A DNA stretch of 64,000 nt from Nemertoderma westbladi (taxonomy: Eukaryota > Xenacoelomorpha > Nemertodermatida > Nemertodermatidae): NCBI GenBank assembly GCA_032718475.1, contig JAUCBJ010000629.1:34550-98549 (forward strand), in the 5' to 3' direction. Positions 12,130-24,818 of the stretch are shown here, piece after piece; within the stretch, counting starts at the first letter, position 1, and each line of letters opens with the position of its first letter. The notes under the pieces are model-generated. The model was not told the DNA's origin. It made no database searches and saw only the letters and a list, made by a program, of their open reading frames with translations. The position numbers and the translations under genes are program-made.

Positions 12130-12880
12130 GATTATATTCCATTTCCGAAAATTGAACTGGATGCTACTTTCGTGCTCCCAAGAAGTGGGCGTGGCACTTC
12201 AAATTTTGAAAAGTACGATATTCGGGAAATCCCCAAGTTTTGATTTCAACGCATTTTTATAGGTTTTCTGGACCGCTGAATCGATTGAAAGTAATATAGA
12301 AGCATTAAGTCTTATTGTCTTATCATTTTTGGAGCACCAAATTAGGGCATGGCACTTCAAATATTGAAAAAGATGAGATTCAGAAAATAAACCAAACTTG
12401 AGATTTCAACGCACATTTATATGTTTTCTGGACTGCTGAACCGATTTAAAGTACTACAGAAGCCTGAAGACTTAGTGGTTCGTCATTTTTGGTGCACCAA
12501 AATTGGGGAGTGGCACTTATTCTAATTTTGAAAAAGTACCACACCCTAATTTTGGTGTACCAATAATGACGTACCACTAAGACTTGAGGCTTCAATATTA
12601 TTTTCAATCGATTCAGCGGTCTAGAGAACCTATAAATATGGGTTGAAATGAAAACCTTGTGGTATTTTCGTAATATCATAATTTTGAAAATTTTAAGTTG
12701 CCTACTTGCCATACCCTAATTTTGGTGCACCAAAAATTATGTACCACTAATAATTGAGGCTTATATATCACATTCAATCGATTCAGTGGTCCAGAAAACC
12801 CATAAAAATGCGTTGAAATCAAAATTTAAAAATCACAATTTAACGAATATTGCAATTTTGAAAATTTGAAGTGCCACCCT
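12130..12880. mobile_element. Head-to-head ~160-bp repeats (foldback-like)
   Basis: About two and a half forward units (12181-12535), with GGCACTTCAAATTTTGAAAA, TTCAACGCA and TGGACCGCTGAATCGATT, meet about two units in the opposite orientation (12539-12880). The axis is near 12537, where GTGGCACTT-type sequence is followed by ACACCCTAATTTTGGTG. The result is an imperfect palindrome of about 700 bp. Copies are clearly diverged, so it is old. No coding frame. Confidence 0.7.
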
Positions 12881-12903
12881 TTACAAACTAGTAGCTTTAC
12901 AAG

Positions 12904-13146
12904 CTACGCAAGTTTGACAAAGACTTTACAATCTGTGTGAGTATCTTCAGGCCGAACCTGTAGCACAGATAATAAAGTTGAATTACCAGGATTACGTGAA
13001 TTCGGAAAATAGACACTATTAGAAGGGGGAACAGAAGGTACAGGAATAGTGTTTACCCTATTGAGTGAGTGTACTGGGGACGATGTGGAACCAGATTGTT
13101 GAACACCAGAATGACCCCCATTAGTTAGATTACGAAGTGAAGACAT
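12904..13146 (-). other. Small minus-strand reading frame, function unknown
   Basis: An 80-codon frame starts at ATG 13146 and is rich in Ser, Pro and Asn, with no motif I recognise. It lies immediately beside the foldback-like repeat and downstream, on the same strand, of the zinc-finger-like frames at 13.46-13.93 kb. It could be an exon, a piece of a retroelement ORF1, or chance. I see no promoter or polyadenylation evidence that decides. Confidence 0.2.
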
Positions 13147-13346
13147 CGAGAAACACAGTAGTGTATGGTGACGCCTATCACAGTTAGTACACGTTCGTGG
13201 GGCCTTCGCGCAGCACGAGGCCCAGTTATGAGATACAAATTAAAATTGTGCGACTGTATCACAAAATCAGGTCATGAGAGATTAACCCACACCACCAATT
13301 AATCAAAGAAAGGGGGACAGTACGTGTTCACCCCTTTTAATCTGCA

Positions 13347-13367
13347 CCCCCCCCCCCCCCTCCCCCC
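13347..13367 (+). repeat. Interrupted poly(C) tract
   Basis: A run of 14 C, one T, then 6 C. Confidence 0.9.
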
Positions 13368-13460
13368 ACCCACCAATACATAACCGCGACATCTACCACC
13401 CACGGAAGGGTAGCACGAACTTATTTCCAAACGCACGTTCAATATGCAAAGCCAGGTGGT

Positions 13461-13926
13461 TTATAGGAATATAATCAATGCAGTACTCGTCTTCATTATA
13501 AGCCTCTTTGCGTTCGACCTGTTTTGTATTAAAATATATTTATTAAACGCAGGCTGACGCTCTTTATAATAATAATACCTAGGGATGCCAGCTTCCAGAC
13601 TTTCAATCTTTACTGCCGCGCAAACCCCGCAGAGGAAGTTTTGGTTTGAGAGATCAAGCCCATCGGCAATTGGTGTTTCAATTTCGGTCCAGGAACTCTG
13701 ACAATGGGAGCATTCAATCTTAGCTGTGGTCCATTCCCGTGGTTTCGGCTTCCATTTCTTCGTCCCAATACCCAATGACAGATTCTTCTGAAGACGTTCG
13801 ATTCGCTTTCAGTTTATTGTTGGCGTTTGTGTTTTGAAGTTGTATTTGAGTGGACAGTCGCGCCGGTTTCGAGGTAACCATACCGACCAGTGATAAGCGT
13901 TGGTTTTGTTGAGTGCCGGTATTCAT
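13461..13926 (-). pseudogene. Zinc-finger-like ORF relic (two overlapping frames)
   Basis: Two overlapping minus-strand frames (13926-13720 and 13775-13461) appear to be one reading frame broken by a frameshift near 13770. The upstream frame begins MNTGTQQNQRLSLVG and is rich in Gln, Asn and Thr. The downstream frame carries a four-cysteine pattern, CSHC followed 28 residues later by CGVC, with an intervening Trp and a Phe just before the second pair, as in treble-clef or PHD-like fingers. LINE ORF1 proteins of CR1-like elements often carry such fingers, but I cannot exclude a host exon. Confidence 0.35.
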
Positions 13927-16326
13927 CTTCTCTCACCTCTTCAATGTCAGATGTTGCAAATACTGATAACACGAATAACGGTATATATTTCAATACTTGT
14001 CAATAGTAATATATATAATTTAGATAACTATTTTATATCTGTACTGTTGAGCAAACTCTACATAAATTCCAACCTGTGTATCGCCGGTAGTGTTGTTGCT
14101 GTGCAAGTGCTGAAGTGCTAGTTGCCACCGGTCAGCCGGTACCGGTAGTAGGGTGGTACCTACGGTGCGCACTACAACGGCAGTACAGCAATACGGTGTA
14201 CCGTGCCAATGACTGAATGATTAGCGGTAACTATCTAAACTATTATATTATTATTACCGGTGCCGGTACTGGGCTAATTAGGCCTAAACTATAATCACCG
14301 CAAGGGTTGCCAGGGCCATGTTTAATTAGATTACATGATATGGCATGTCTGCAGTGTATGGTACCGGCTGACCAGTATTGCAGTATTGACTGATTGCAGG
14401 ATTCTCGATTCAGGGATTGAGTACAGCCTGACAGTACCGGTACACATGGTACATGCAGATTGGCAGACAGCCCCAATGTATTGCAAAATTTGTCAGAAAC
14501 CCAGCTGATTTATCCTACAGTAATAATAATTTAACGCATTTTAAATTTGGATAAATAAATTTATTATAACTGCAATAACAGTTACACTGATGCTGCATGA
14601 AGGCCCCACCAAATTCTACTTGGAAAATTTTCAAACTTTTGCCAAACAACATGTGTACCAAGTTTGGATAGATTTCATCAAGGATTGGCCGAGTTATTAA
14701 CGTTTAAAATAAAATACTGAAAAAAAAACGCGACAGAACGACACGTTGATTAATGGTACCCCTACGCTAAGGCTCACTCACTTCGTGGCTCGCCCCACAT
14801 TGGCGTTTCGCGTTTGGATTGACAGTCACCGACAGGGTATAAACCAAAGCAGTTAACACACTGTAGATCAGAGCATACGATAGTACTGTAGCACGTGCTG
14901 AGGGTGTTTTAGCCAAAAAAGTAGCACAATTTTTATATAAATGGGCTGGAGCATGACAAGCAGGTCACTTTTTGGACACTGACTCTCTCACAGGAAGTCT
15001 GTCTGTCTCCTTGAAAATTGCCATATTTTGGCTAATGTTGTAAATATATAACTTTTTATTAGTACTAAATAGAAAATGCAACAGAAGAATGAAGATAGGG
15101 TGTGCATTGAAATCAAATTTGGCATCGCACTCTTACTGTGGTATTTTGGGTTTTGTTTATTAGGGGCAGCGGGATGACTAGTTCGGAATGACCTCAATTT
15201 GGCGCGTGGTGAAAAGTATATGTTTGATTGATCTTCAGTGCGAATATATTTTATAACAATATATCAGGTATCAGAATACAGCAAAATTGGGTTTCGGCGG
15301 TTATACAAAAGAAAAGAAAAAATAGATACACAATAGCAATATCTCAATTAGTATTGTACAAAGTGTGGTAGATCGTGCAACATTTGAAAGCACTGCATGC
15401 TGGCACCTTTTGAACCAAAATGTCAAGGTTTCTGTGAGCGAGCCATACTAAATAGGTGATATTGTTTGCTGTAAAATAAGTTGATAATATATATTATGTT
15501 ATAGTAATATTGGCTAGATATGTAAAATGGGATGTCGAAGTGCACACATGGATAAATCATGTGACACTTGCTGCTACTGCTGCTACACTTTTATTAACAG
15601 CATGCCTTAGCATTACATTAAGTGTGAAATTGTGAGGTGCACCACATGACTTACCATTGGAACGCATGAGTTATAATTTTGCAAACAACTCAGACAATTG
15701 ATGTGGAAAATGGGCCGTAGGCCCAGTTTACAGATATTACACTACATGGTGACAGTACAGCAAGAACGCGGTTCCAGTGTTGCGAGAATGCGCAGTGATA
15801 GCGCTCAACAAAGTTTGCTCAAAATGAGAGGCAAACCACAGCACTATCATGCGAAGTGTATCTGTGAACCAGGCTATAGGGTTCAGGGAAATTGATTAGT
15901 CAATAAGTGATCTCCAAGTGAGTGGTAGGTGTTTTTATCACTTGGAGAAAGGGAATATATAGTCTTGTGGGGTAAACATGGTACTGTAGATGCCTCACCA
16001 TGGCACCTACACTTGTCATTATTCACTTTGCAACTGGACACGAACAATACCCAGCTGTCATACTTAACACAGTAGAGTCATCTTTCAATAATTTGAGTCT
16101 CTTGACTAGTCGTAACACTTATTGCAAATTTGGAAAGTATAGTATTACTGCTTGAACTTCCCCTTTTTTGTGTTGCTCTATTTCGATAAGCCAGTACTTG
16201 AGACTAGCTCACACACAGTAGGAAACTGTGGTTGCCTAGTGACCATCTATTTGCCAAATGCTTAGGCGCTAATGGATAAATTGTCCACAATAAGGAAAAA
16301 ATTGCATTCCCCCTAATTTCAATGTA
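13927..16326. other. Non-coding stretch, CCGGTA-rich in part
   Basis: No gene is supported. The segment at 14080-14460 is dense in ACCGGT/TACCGG words. 14585-14800 contains a block ending in a GGCTCACTCACTTCGTGGCT-type sequence that resembles a patch at 9.0 kb and may be the end of a repeat family. Confidence 0.4.
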
Positions 16327-16347
16327 TCTATATATATAAATATCATG

Positions 16348-16382
<35 letters not shown>

Positions 16383-17967
16383 TTGTCTGTCCAAGCTATA
16401 CGTTTCTACACACAAGCACCAATCTGAGCTCGCGATACATCGAACGAAAGCTCTCGTCACGAGCACGTGCACTGTCGCTATCTCGAGTCTTATTTTACGC
16501 GTTTGTTTGCGTGAATGCAGATTTCGTGAATTTGGTACCGGTAGCGCAGTAGGCCTAGCAGTTCATTCTGTCACTCTACATGTTGAGTCTCGACTATTAT
16601 GCTACTTTTTGATGCGCATCTACGTGATGCAGACTGCCCCGAGTACATGGACGCGAAACGTCGTTATATCGAGGCGAATTTTATGCATCATTTATGCGTG
16701 AATGCGTATTTGTGGTCAAATTGGGCTATTATTCCATAACCATTTTCAGCCAAATTTGTCAACCAGCAGGAAACTCTATAACAGCGGTTGCACCATCAGA
16801 CTCAATCTGTTCTAAATGATACTTTGCAGATACGTTCCTGACCATAGACTTTGTGTTTGGGAAGACACTGATCAATCTGGAGTTCTCCAGTCTGCCGCTA
16901 GGGGGCGAAATGTCAGAAACTGAAAACCTTCTCCCATTTCGTTATTATTAATGCCTTTTAGCTGATACGTGGCAGAGGTCTACTACACCATAGGCTGTGT
17001 GTTTTCGGAGGATGCTGACCAATCTGCAATTCCCCAGTCTGCCGCTAGGGGGAGAAATATCTGAAAGTGAAAACCTTATCCCATTTCGTTGTTTATAATG
17101 CTTTTTTGCTGATACTTGGCAGAAGTCGACTACACCATAGACTGCGTGTTTGTAGAGAACTCTGAATAATCTGCAATTCCCCAGTCTGCCGCTAGGGGGA
17201 GAAATATCTGAAAGTGAAAACCTTATCCCATTTCTTTGTTTATAATGCTTTTTTGCTGATACTTGGCAGAGGTCTACTACACCATACAGCGTGTTTGGGG
17301 AGGAGCTAGAATCAGTCTGCATTTCTCCAGTCTACCGCTAGGGGGCCAAATGTCTGAAAGTGAAAACCTTATCCCATTTCGTTATTAATAATGCTTTTAG
17401 GCTGACACTTGGCAGATGTGTATTACACCATATGGTGTGTGTCTGTGGAGGACGCCCAACTACCTGCAGTTCTCAATTCGGCCGCTAGGGGGCGAAATAT
17501 CTGAAAGTGAAAACCTTATCCCATTTCGTTGTTTATAATGCTTTTAGGCTGATACTTGGCAGAGGTCTACTACACCATAGACTGCGTTTTTGTGGATAAC
17601 TCTGACCAATCTGTAATTCCTCAGTCTGCCGCTAGAGGGTGAAATCTCTGAAATGAAAACCTTCTCCCATTTCGTTGTTTCTAATGCTTTTTTTTATACT
17701 TGGGAAACGTATACTACACCATAGGCTGTGTGTTTGGGGCGGATGCTAACCAGTCTGCAGTTCTCCAGTATACTGGTAGAGGGTGCGAAATGTCTGAAAA
17801 GTGAAAACATTCTCACATTTAGTTATTAAAAATGCTTTTAGGCTTTGTTTGAGAGAACACTCAACCATGTGACGTTAAGTCAAGTTAATTAATTAATCTA
17901 ATGTTTGGAATGGTGAATAGGCTTGTGAACTAGAAAGACGTGGCCCGAAGGGCCACGGGCTTTCTAG
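16327..17967 (+). mobile_element. Helitron/HINE-like element, copy A
   Basis: The 5' end is TCTATATATATAAATATC, preceded by A, then a TGTC microsatellite (16345-16390). The body is a minisatellite with boxes of the CCGCTAG(A/G)GGG type at 16895, 17042, 17189, 17335, 17482, 17629 and about 17770, giving a period of 146-147 bp. The 3' end is a hairpin (GTGGCCCGAAGGGCCAC) followed by GGGCTTTCTAG and a T. A 5' TC, a 3' CTAG (CTRR) with an adjacent hairpin, insertion between A and T, a GTCT microsatellite and an internal minisatellite are the published hallmarks of Helitron-derived, DINE-1/HINE/pearl-type elements. No Rep/helicase frame, so it is non-autonomous. Confidence 0.8.
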
Positions 17968-17969
17968 TA

Positions 17970-20162
17970 TCTAATATATATAAATATCGATTGTCTGTCA
18001 GTCAGTCAGTCTGTCTGTGTGTTTGTCATCGGCTATACAATCGAACCCATCTCGATGAAATCTCGCTTGCTATAGCTCGTTAGAAAGGTCTCGCCCTAAC
18101 TCGTTGCAACGTAATACTCAGAGTCGTCTGAAGTTCGCCCGTCTGCCGCTAGAGGGCGATTTTCGTGATTTTCGGGCGAAATTTATCGAATTATTTCGGT
18201 TCTTCTATCGGTAATTAATGATTTAGAGGGCTAACATTTATCCCACCTGGTATAAAATTAACATGGGTAGATTCGCCGTGTCCCATTCTCACAAAGTATT
18301 TATTTTATTCGAGTGTTTAATATAAATATGTATGATTATTTATTGATTAAAAAACAAATAGTGTATAAATATGTCATATTCGCCAAGCACGATCGAATTG
18401 GCCTATTGTTATTGAATAGGGAAGGATTGTTTTCTGTAGCAACCTTAAGGTAATTATTGAACTCGCAGCTAGCTGGCTGGGCACAGATAAGGAGCAAGCA
18501 GGCTGGAGTGTTGATTGGGGTGGGTTTGGGTTGTAGTAATTCTGCTTTCTCAATCATTGGCTGCATGGAAGGAGAGGTTTATAACATTTTTGTTTTACTG
18601 TTATGAATATTAAAAGTAAAAATAATTATTTCTATAGGCCTATACTTACTGTATTATTATGTTATCTAATATTATACATCTAATCTCGATGAAATCTCGC
18701 TTACTATAGCTCGTTAGATAGGTCTCGCCCTAACTCGTTGCAACGTAATACTCAGAGCCGTCTGAAGTTCCCCCGTCTGCCGCTAGAGGGCGAATTATCC
18801 GATAGTGAAAACCTGATCTTATTGGGTTGTTTTTAATGCTTTTGAGCTGAAACTTGGTAGCTATATACTGCAGCATAGGCTGTATATTTCCGGAGTCACT
18901 GGGTGGTCTACAGTTCCCCAGTCTACCGTTAGAGTGCTAAATGTCTGAGAGATAACATCTTCTCCAACTTTATTATTTACAATCCGTTTTGACTGAAACT
19001 TGGTAGGCATCTACTACAGCATAGGCTGAATCTTTACTGAGTCGCAGAGTCGTCTACAATTTCCCAGTCTACCGCTAGAGGGCGAAATGTCTGCAAGTTA
19101 ACATCTTCTCCAACTTTGTTATTTATAATCCATTTAGACTGAACTTGGTAGGCATCTACTACAGCATAGGCTATATCTTTACTGAGTCGCGCAGAGTTGT
19201 CTACAGTACCCGCGTCTGCCGCTAGAGGGCGAAATGTATGAAAGTTAACATCTTCTCCAACTTTGTTATTTACAATCCTTTTAGACTGAAACTTGGTAGG
19301 CATCTACTATAGCATAGGCTATATCTTTGCGGAGTAGTAGAGTCGTCTACAGTTCCACAGTCAGACGCAAGAGGGCGAATTGTCTGATAGTGAAAACCTC
19401 ATCCCATTTGGTTCTTTTTAATCCTTTTGAGCTGAAACTTGGCAGGTATCTACTACATCCTAGGCTCTATCTTTACGGAGTTGCAGAGTCCTATACACTT
19501 CCCCAGTCTACCGCTAGAGGGTGAAATGTCTGAAAATTAACATCTTCTCCAACTTTGTTATTTACAAACGGTTTAGACTGAAACTTGGTAGGCATCTACT
19601 ACAGCATAGGCTCTACCTTTACGGAGTCGCAGAGTTGTATACAGTTCCCCTATCTGCCGCTAGAGGGCGAATTGTCTGATAGTGAACACCTCATCCCAAT
19701 TGGTTCTCTTTAATCCCTTTGAGCTGAAACTTGGCAGGAATCTACTGCAGCATATTCTGTATCTTTACGGAGTCCCAGAGTCGTCTACAGTTCTTCAGTC
19801 TACCGCTAGAAGTCTGAATGTGAACATCTACACCAATTTTGTTATTTACAATCTGTTTAAGCTGAAACTTGAAAGGCAGGCATTTTACTTCACCATAAAC
19901 CCCACCTTTACCAAACTGCAGCGCCGTCTGCATTTCACCAGTCCGCAGGTAGAGGGTGGATCTGAAAGTGATCATTTTCTGGAAATTTTGTTATTTACAA
20001 TCTGACTAAAGTTGAAACTTGACAGTTATCTCTTATGGGGGTGGTGTTTTATTTAATGATGGTGTCTGTTCCGTATGCAGTTCTCCAATCTCCCACACAT
20101 ATTCATATATCATCTGCACGTGCACTAGAAAGCTGTGGCCCGAAGGGCCACAGGCTTTCTAG
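17970..20162 (+). mobile_element. Helitron/HINE-like element, copy B
   Basis: It starts TCTAATATATATAAATATC just 2 bp after copy A ends and finishes with the GTGGCCCGAAGGGCCAC hairpin and CTAG at 20159-20162. Between lie a TGTC microsatellite, a unique ~600-bp section and about nine ~147-bp monomers. The right-most monomers differ in sequence from the left ones. It is non-autonomous; frames seen inside it are by-products of the 147-bp (49-codon) period. Confidence 0.85.
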
Positions 20163-22812
20163 TCTAATATATATAAATATCGATTGTCTGTCTGTCTGTG
20201 TGTTTGTCATCGGCTATACAATCGAACCCATCTCGATGAAATCTCGCTTGCTATAGCTCGTTAGAAAGGTCTCGCTCTAACTCGTTGCAACGTAATACTC
20301 AGAGTCGTCTGAAGTTCACCCGTCTGCCGCTAGAGGGCGATTTTCGTGATTTTCGGGCGAAATTTATCGAATTATTTCGGTTCGTCTATCGGTAATTAAT
20401 GATTTAGAGGGCTAACATTTATCCCACCTGGTATAAAATTAACATGGGTAGATTCGCCGTGTCCCATTCTCACAAAGTTTTTATTTTATTCGAGTGTTTA
20501 ATATAAATATGTATGATTATTTATTGATTAAAAATCAAATAGTGTATAAATATGTCATATTCGCCAAGCACGATCGAATTGGCCTATTGGTATTGAATAG
20601 GGAAGGATTGTTTTCTGTATCATAGCAACGTTAAGGTAATTAATGAACTCGCAGCTAGCTGGCTGGGCACAGATAAGGAGCAAGCAGGCTGGAGTGTTGA
20701 TTGGGGTGGGTTTGGGTTATCTGTTGCGAATTGCTCAGAGTAATTCTGCTTTCTCAATCATTGGCTGCATGGAAGGAGAGGTTTATAACATTTTTGTTTT
20801 ACTGTTATGAATATTAAAAGTAAAATAATTATTTCTGTAGGCCTATACTTACTGTATTATTATTTTATCTAATATTATACATCTAATCTCGATGAAATCT
20901 CGCTTACTATAGCTCGTTAGATGGGTCTCGCCCTAACTCATTGCAACGTAATACTCAGAGCCGTCTGAAGTTCCACCGTCTGCCGCTAGAGGGCGAATTA
21001 TCCGATAGTGAAAACCTGATCTTATAGGGTTGTTTTTAATGCTTTTGAGCTGAAACGTGGTAGCTATATACTGCAGCATAGGCTGTATATTTCCGGAGTC
21101 ACTGGGTTGTCTACAGTTCCCCTGTCTACCGTTAGAGGGCTAAATGTCTGAGAGTTAACATCTTCTCCAACTTTATTATTTACTATCCGTTTTGACTGAA
21201 ACTTGGTAGGCATCTACTACAGCATAGGCTGAATCTTTACTGAGTCGCAGAGTCGTCTACAATTTCCCAGTCTACCGCTAGAGGGCGAAATGTCTGCAAG
21301 TTAACATCTTCTCCAACTTTGTTATTTATAATCCATTTAGACTGAACTTGGTAGGCATCTACTACAGCATAGGCTATATCTTTACTGAGTCGCGCAGAGT
21401 TGTCTACAGTACCCGCGTCTGCCGCTAGAGGGCGAAATGTATGAAAGTTAACATCTTCTCCAACTTATTTATTTACAAACCTTTTAGACTGAAACTTGGT
21501 AGGCATCTACTATAGCATAGGCTATATCTTTGCGGAGTAGTAGAGTCGTCTACAGTTTCACAGTCAGCCGCAAGAGGGCGAATTGTCTGATAGTGAAAAC
21601 CTCATCCCATTTGGTTTTTTTTAATCCTTTTGAGCTGAAACTTGGCAGGTATCTACTACATCCTAGGCTCTATCTTTACGGAGTTGCAGAGTCCTATACA
21701 CTTCCCCAGTCTACCGCTAGAGGGTGAAATGTCTGAAAGTTACCATCTTCTCCAACTTTGTTATTTATAATCCATTTAGACTGAACTTGGTAGGCATCTA
21801 CTACAGCATAGGCTATATCTTTACTGAGTCGCGCAGATTTGTCTACATTACCCGCGTCTGCCGCTAGAGGGCGAAATGTATGAAAGTTAACATCTCCTCC
21901 AACTTTGTTATTTACAATCCTTTTAGACTGAAACATGGTAGACATCTACTATAGCATAGGCTATATCTTTGTGGAGTAGTAGAGTCGTCTACAGTTCCAC
22001 AGTCAGCCGCTAGAGGGGGAATTGTCTGATAGTGAAAAACTCATCCCACTTGGTTCTTTTTAATCATTTTGAGCTGAAACTTGGCAGGTATCTACTACAT
22101 CATAGGCTGTATCTTTACGGAGTTGCAGAGTCCTATACACTTCCCCAGTCTACCGCTAGAGGGTGAAATGTCTGAAAGTTAACATCTTCTCCAACTTTGT
22201 TATTTACTAACGGTTTAGACTGAAACTTGGTAGGCATCTACTACAACATAGGCTGTACCTTTACGGATTCGCAGAGTTGTATACAGTCCCCCCATTTGAC
22301 GCTAGAGGGCGAAATATCTGATAGTGAACACCTCATCCCATTTGGTTCTTTTTAATCCTATTGAGCTGGAACTTGGCAGGAATCTACTACAGCATATTCT
22401 GTATCTTTACGGAGTCCTAGAGTCGTCTACAGTTCTTCAGTCTACCGCTAGAGGGCGAAATGTTTGAATATGAACATCTACACCAATTTTGTTATTTACA
22501 ATCTGTTTAAGCTGAAACTTGAAAGGCAGGCATTTTACTTCACCATAAACCCCATCTTTACCAAACTGCAGCGCCGTCTGCATTTCACCAGTCCGCAGGT
22601 AGAGGGTGGATCTGAAAGTGATCATTTTCTGGAAATTTTGTTATTTACAATCTGCCTAAAGTTGAAACTTGACAGTTATCTCTTATGGGGGTGGTGTTTT
22701 ATTTAATGATGGTGTCTGTTCCGTATGCAGTTCTCAAATCTCCCACACATATTCATATATCATCTGCACGTGCACTAGAAAGCTGTGGCCCGAAGGGCCA
22801 CAGGCTTTCTAG
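20163..22812 (+). mobile_element. Helitron/HINE-like element, copy C
   Basis: It abuts copy B with no spacer: CTAG is followed immediately by TCTAATATATATAAATATC. It repeats the order seen in copy B (microsatellite, unique section, monomer array, terminal hairpin, CTAG at 22809-22812) but carries about four more monomers. Head-to-tail abutment is expected for rolling-circle elements that reinsert at their own ends or are copied as concatemers. Confidence 0.85.
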
Positions 22813-24818
22813 TGAATATTAAAAGTAAAATAATTATTTCTGTAGGCCTATACTTACTGTATTATTATTTTATCTAATATTATAAATCTAATCTCGATGA
22901 AATCTCGCTTACTATAGCTCGTTAGATAGGTCTCGCCCTAACTCGTTGCAACGTAATACTCAGAGCCGTCTGAAGTTCCACCGTCTGCCGCTAGAGGGCG
23001 AATTATCCGATAGTGAAAACCTGATCTTATAGGGTTGTTTTTAATGCTTTTGAGCTGAAACATGGTAGCTATATACTGCAGCATAGGCTGAATCTTTACT
23101 GAGTCGCAGAGTTGTCTACAATTTCCCAGTCTACCGCTAGAGGGCGAAATGTCTGCAAGTTAACATCTTCTCCAACTTTGTTATTTTTAATGCTTTTGAG
23201 CTGAAACTTGGTAGCTATATACTGCAGCATAGGCTGTATATTTCCGGAGTCACTGATTTGTCTACAGTTACCCAGTCTACCGTTAGAGGGCTAAATGTCT
23301 GAGAGTTAACATCTTCCCCAACTTTATTATTTACAATCCGTTTTGACTGAAACTTGGTAGGCATCTACTACAGCATAGGCTGTATCTTTACTGAGTCGCG
23401 CAGAGTTGTCTACAGTACCCGCGTCTGCCGCTAGAAGGCGAAATGTATGAAAGTTAACATCTTCTCCAACTTTGTTATTTACAATCCTTTTAGAATGAAA
23501 CTTGGTAGGCATCTACTATAGCATAGGCTATATCTTTGCAGAGTAGTAGAGTCGTCTACAGTTCCACAGTCAGCCGCAAGAGGGCGAATTGTCTGATAGT
23601 GAAAACCTCATCCCATTTGGTTCTTTTTAATCCTTTTGAGCTGAAACTTGGCAGGTATCTACTACATCCTAGGCTCTATCTTTACGGAGTTGCAGAGTCC
23701 TATACACTTCCCCAGTCTACCGCTAGAGGGTGAAATGTCTGAAAGTTACCATCTTCTCCAACTTTGTTATTTATAATCCATTTAGACTGAACTTGGTAGG
23801 CATCTACTACAGCATAGGCTATATCTTTACTGAGTCGCGCAGAGTTGTCTACATTACCCGCGTCTGCCGCTAGAGGGCGAAATGTATGAAAGTTAACATC
23901 TCCTCCAACTTTGTTATTTACAATCCTTTTAGACTGAAACTTGGTAGACATCTACTATAGCATAGGCTATATCTTTGTGGAGTAGTAGAGTCGTCTACAA
24001 TTCCACAGTCAGCCGCTAGAGGGGGAATTGTCTGATAGTGAAAACCTCATCCCATTTGGTTCTTTTTAATCATTTTGAGCTGAAACTTGGCAGGTATCTA
24101 CTACATCATAGGCTGTATCTTTACGAAGTTGCAGAGTCCTATACACTTCCCCAGTCTACCGCTAGAGGGTGAAATGTCTGAAAGTTAACATCTTCTCCAA
24201 CTTTGTTATTTACTAACGGTTTAGACTGAAACTTGGTAGGCATCTAATACAACATAGGCTGTACCTTTACGGATTCGCAGAGTTGTATACAGTCCCCCCA
24301 TTTGACGCTAGAGGGCGAAATATCTGATAGTGAACACCTCATCCCATTTGGTTCTTTTTAATCCTATTGAGCTGGAACTTGGCAGGAATCTACTACAGCA
24401 TATTCTGTATCTTTACGGAGTCCTAGAGTCGTCTACAGTTCTTCAGTCTACCGCTAGAGGGTGAAATGTTTGAATATGAACATCTACACCAATTTTGTTA
24501 TTTACAATCTGTTTAAGCTGAAACTTGAAAGGCAGGCATTTTACTTCACCATAAACCCCATCTTTACCAAACTGCAGCGCCGTCTGCATTTCACCAGTCC
24601 GCAGGTAGAGGGTGGATCTGAAAGTGATCATTTTCTGGAAATTTTGTTATTTACAATCTGCCTAAAGTTGAAACTTGACAGTTATCTCTTATGGGGGTGG
24701 TGTTTTATTTAATGATGGTGTCTGTTCCGTATGCAGTTCTCAAATCTCCCACACATATTCATATATCATCTGCACGTGCACTAGAAAGCTGTGGCCCGAA
24801 GGGCCACAGGCTTTCTAG
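22813..24818 (+). mobile_element. Helitron/HINE-like element, copy D (5'-truncated tandem duplicate)
   Basis: Directly after copy C's CTAG the sequence resumes at an internal position equivalent to 20808 and runs to another hairpin and CTAG at 24815-24818. Matching landmarks in C and D are offset by 2005-2006 bp along the whole length, so D looks like a tandem duplication of C's last 2 kb. Near the start the order of monomers has been rearranged (compare 21060-21300 with 23080-23330), indicating later exchange within the array. Confidence 0.85.

Noticed and set aside
16345-24712. Many 60-125-residue reading frames on both strands in the Helitron-like arrays, several recurring
   Set aside because: The 147-bp period equals 49 codons, so frames stay open by repetition; sequences recur with the DNA repeat and show no protein motif.
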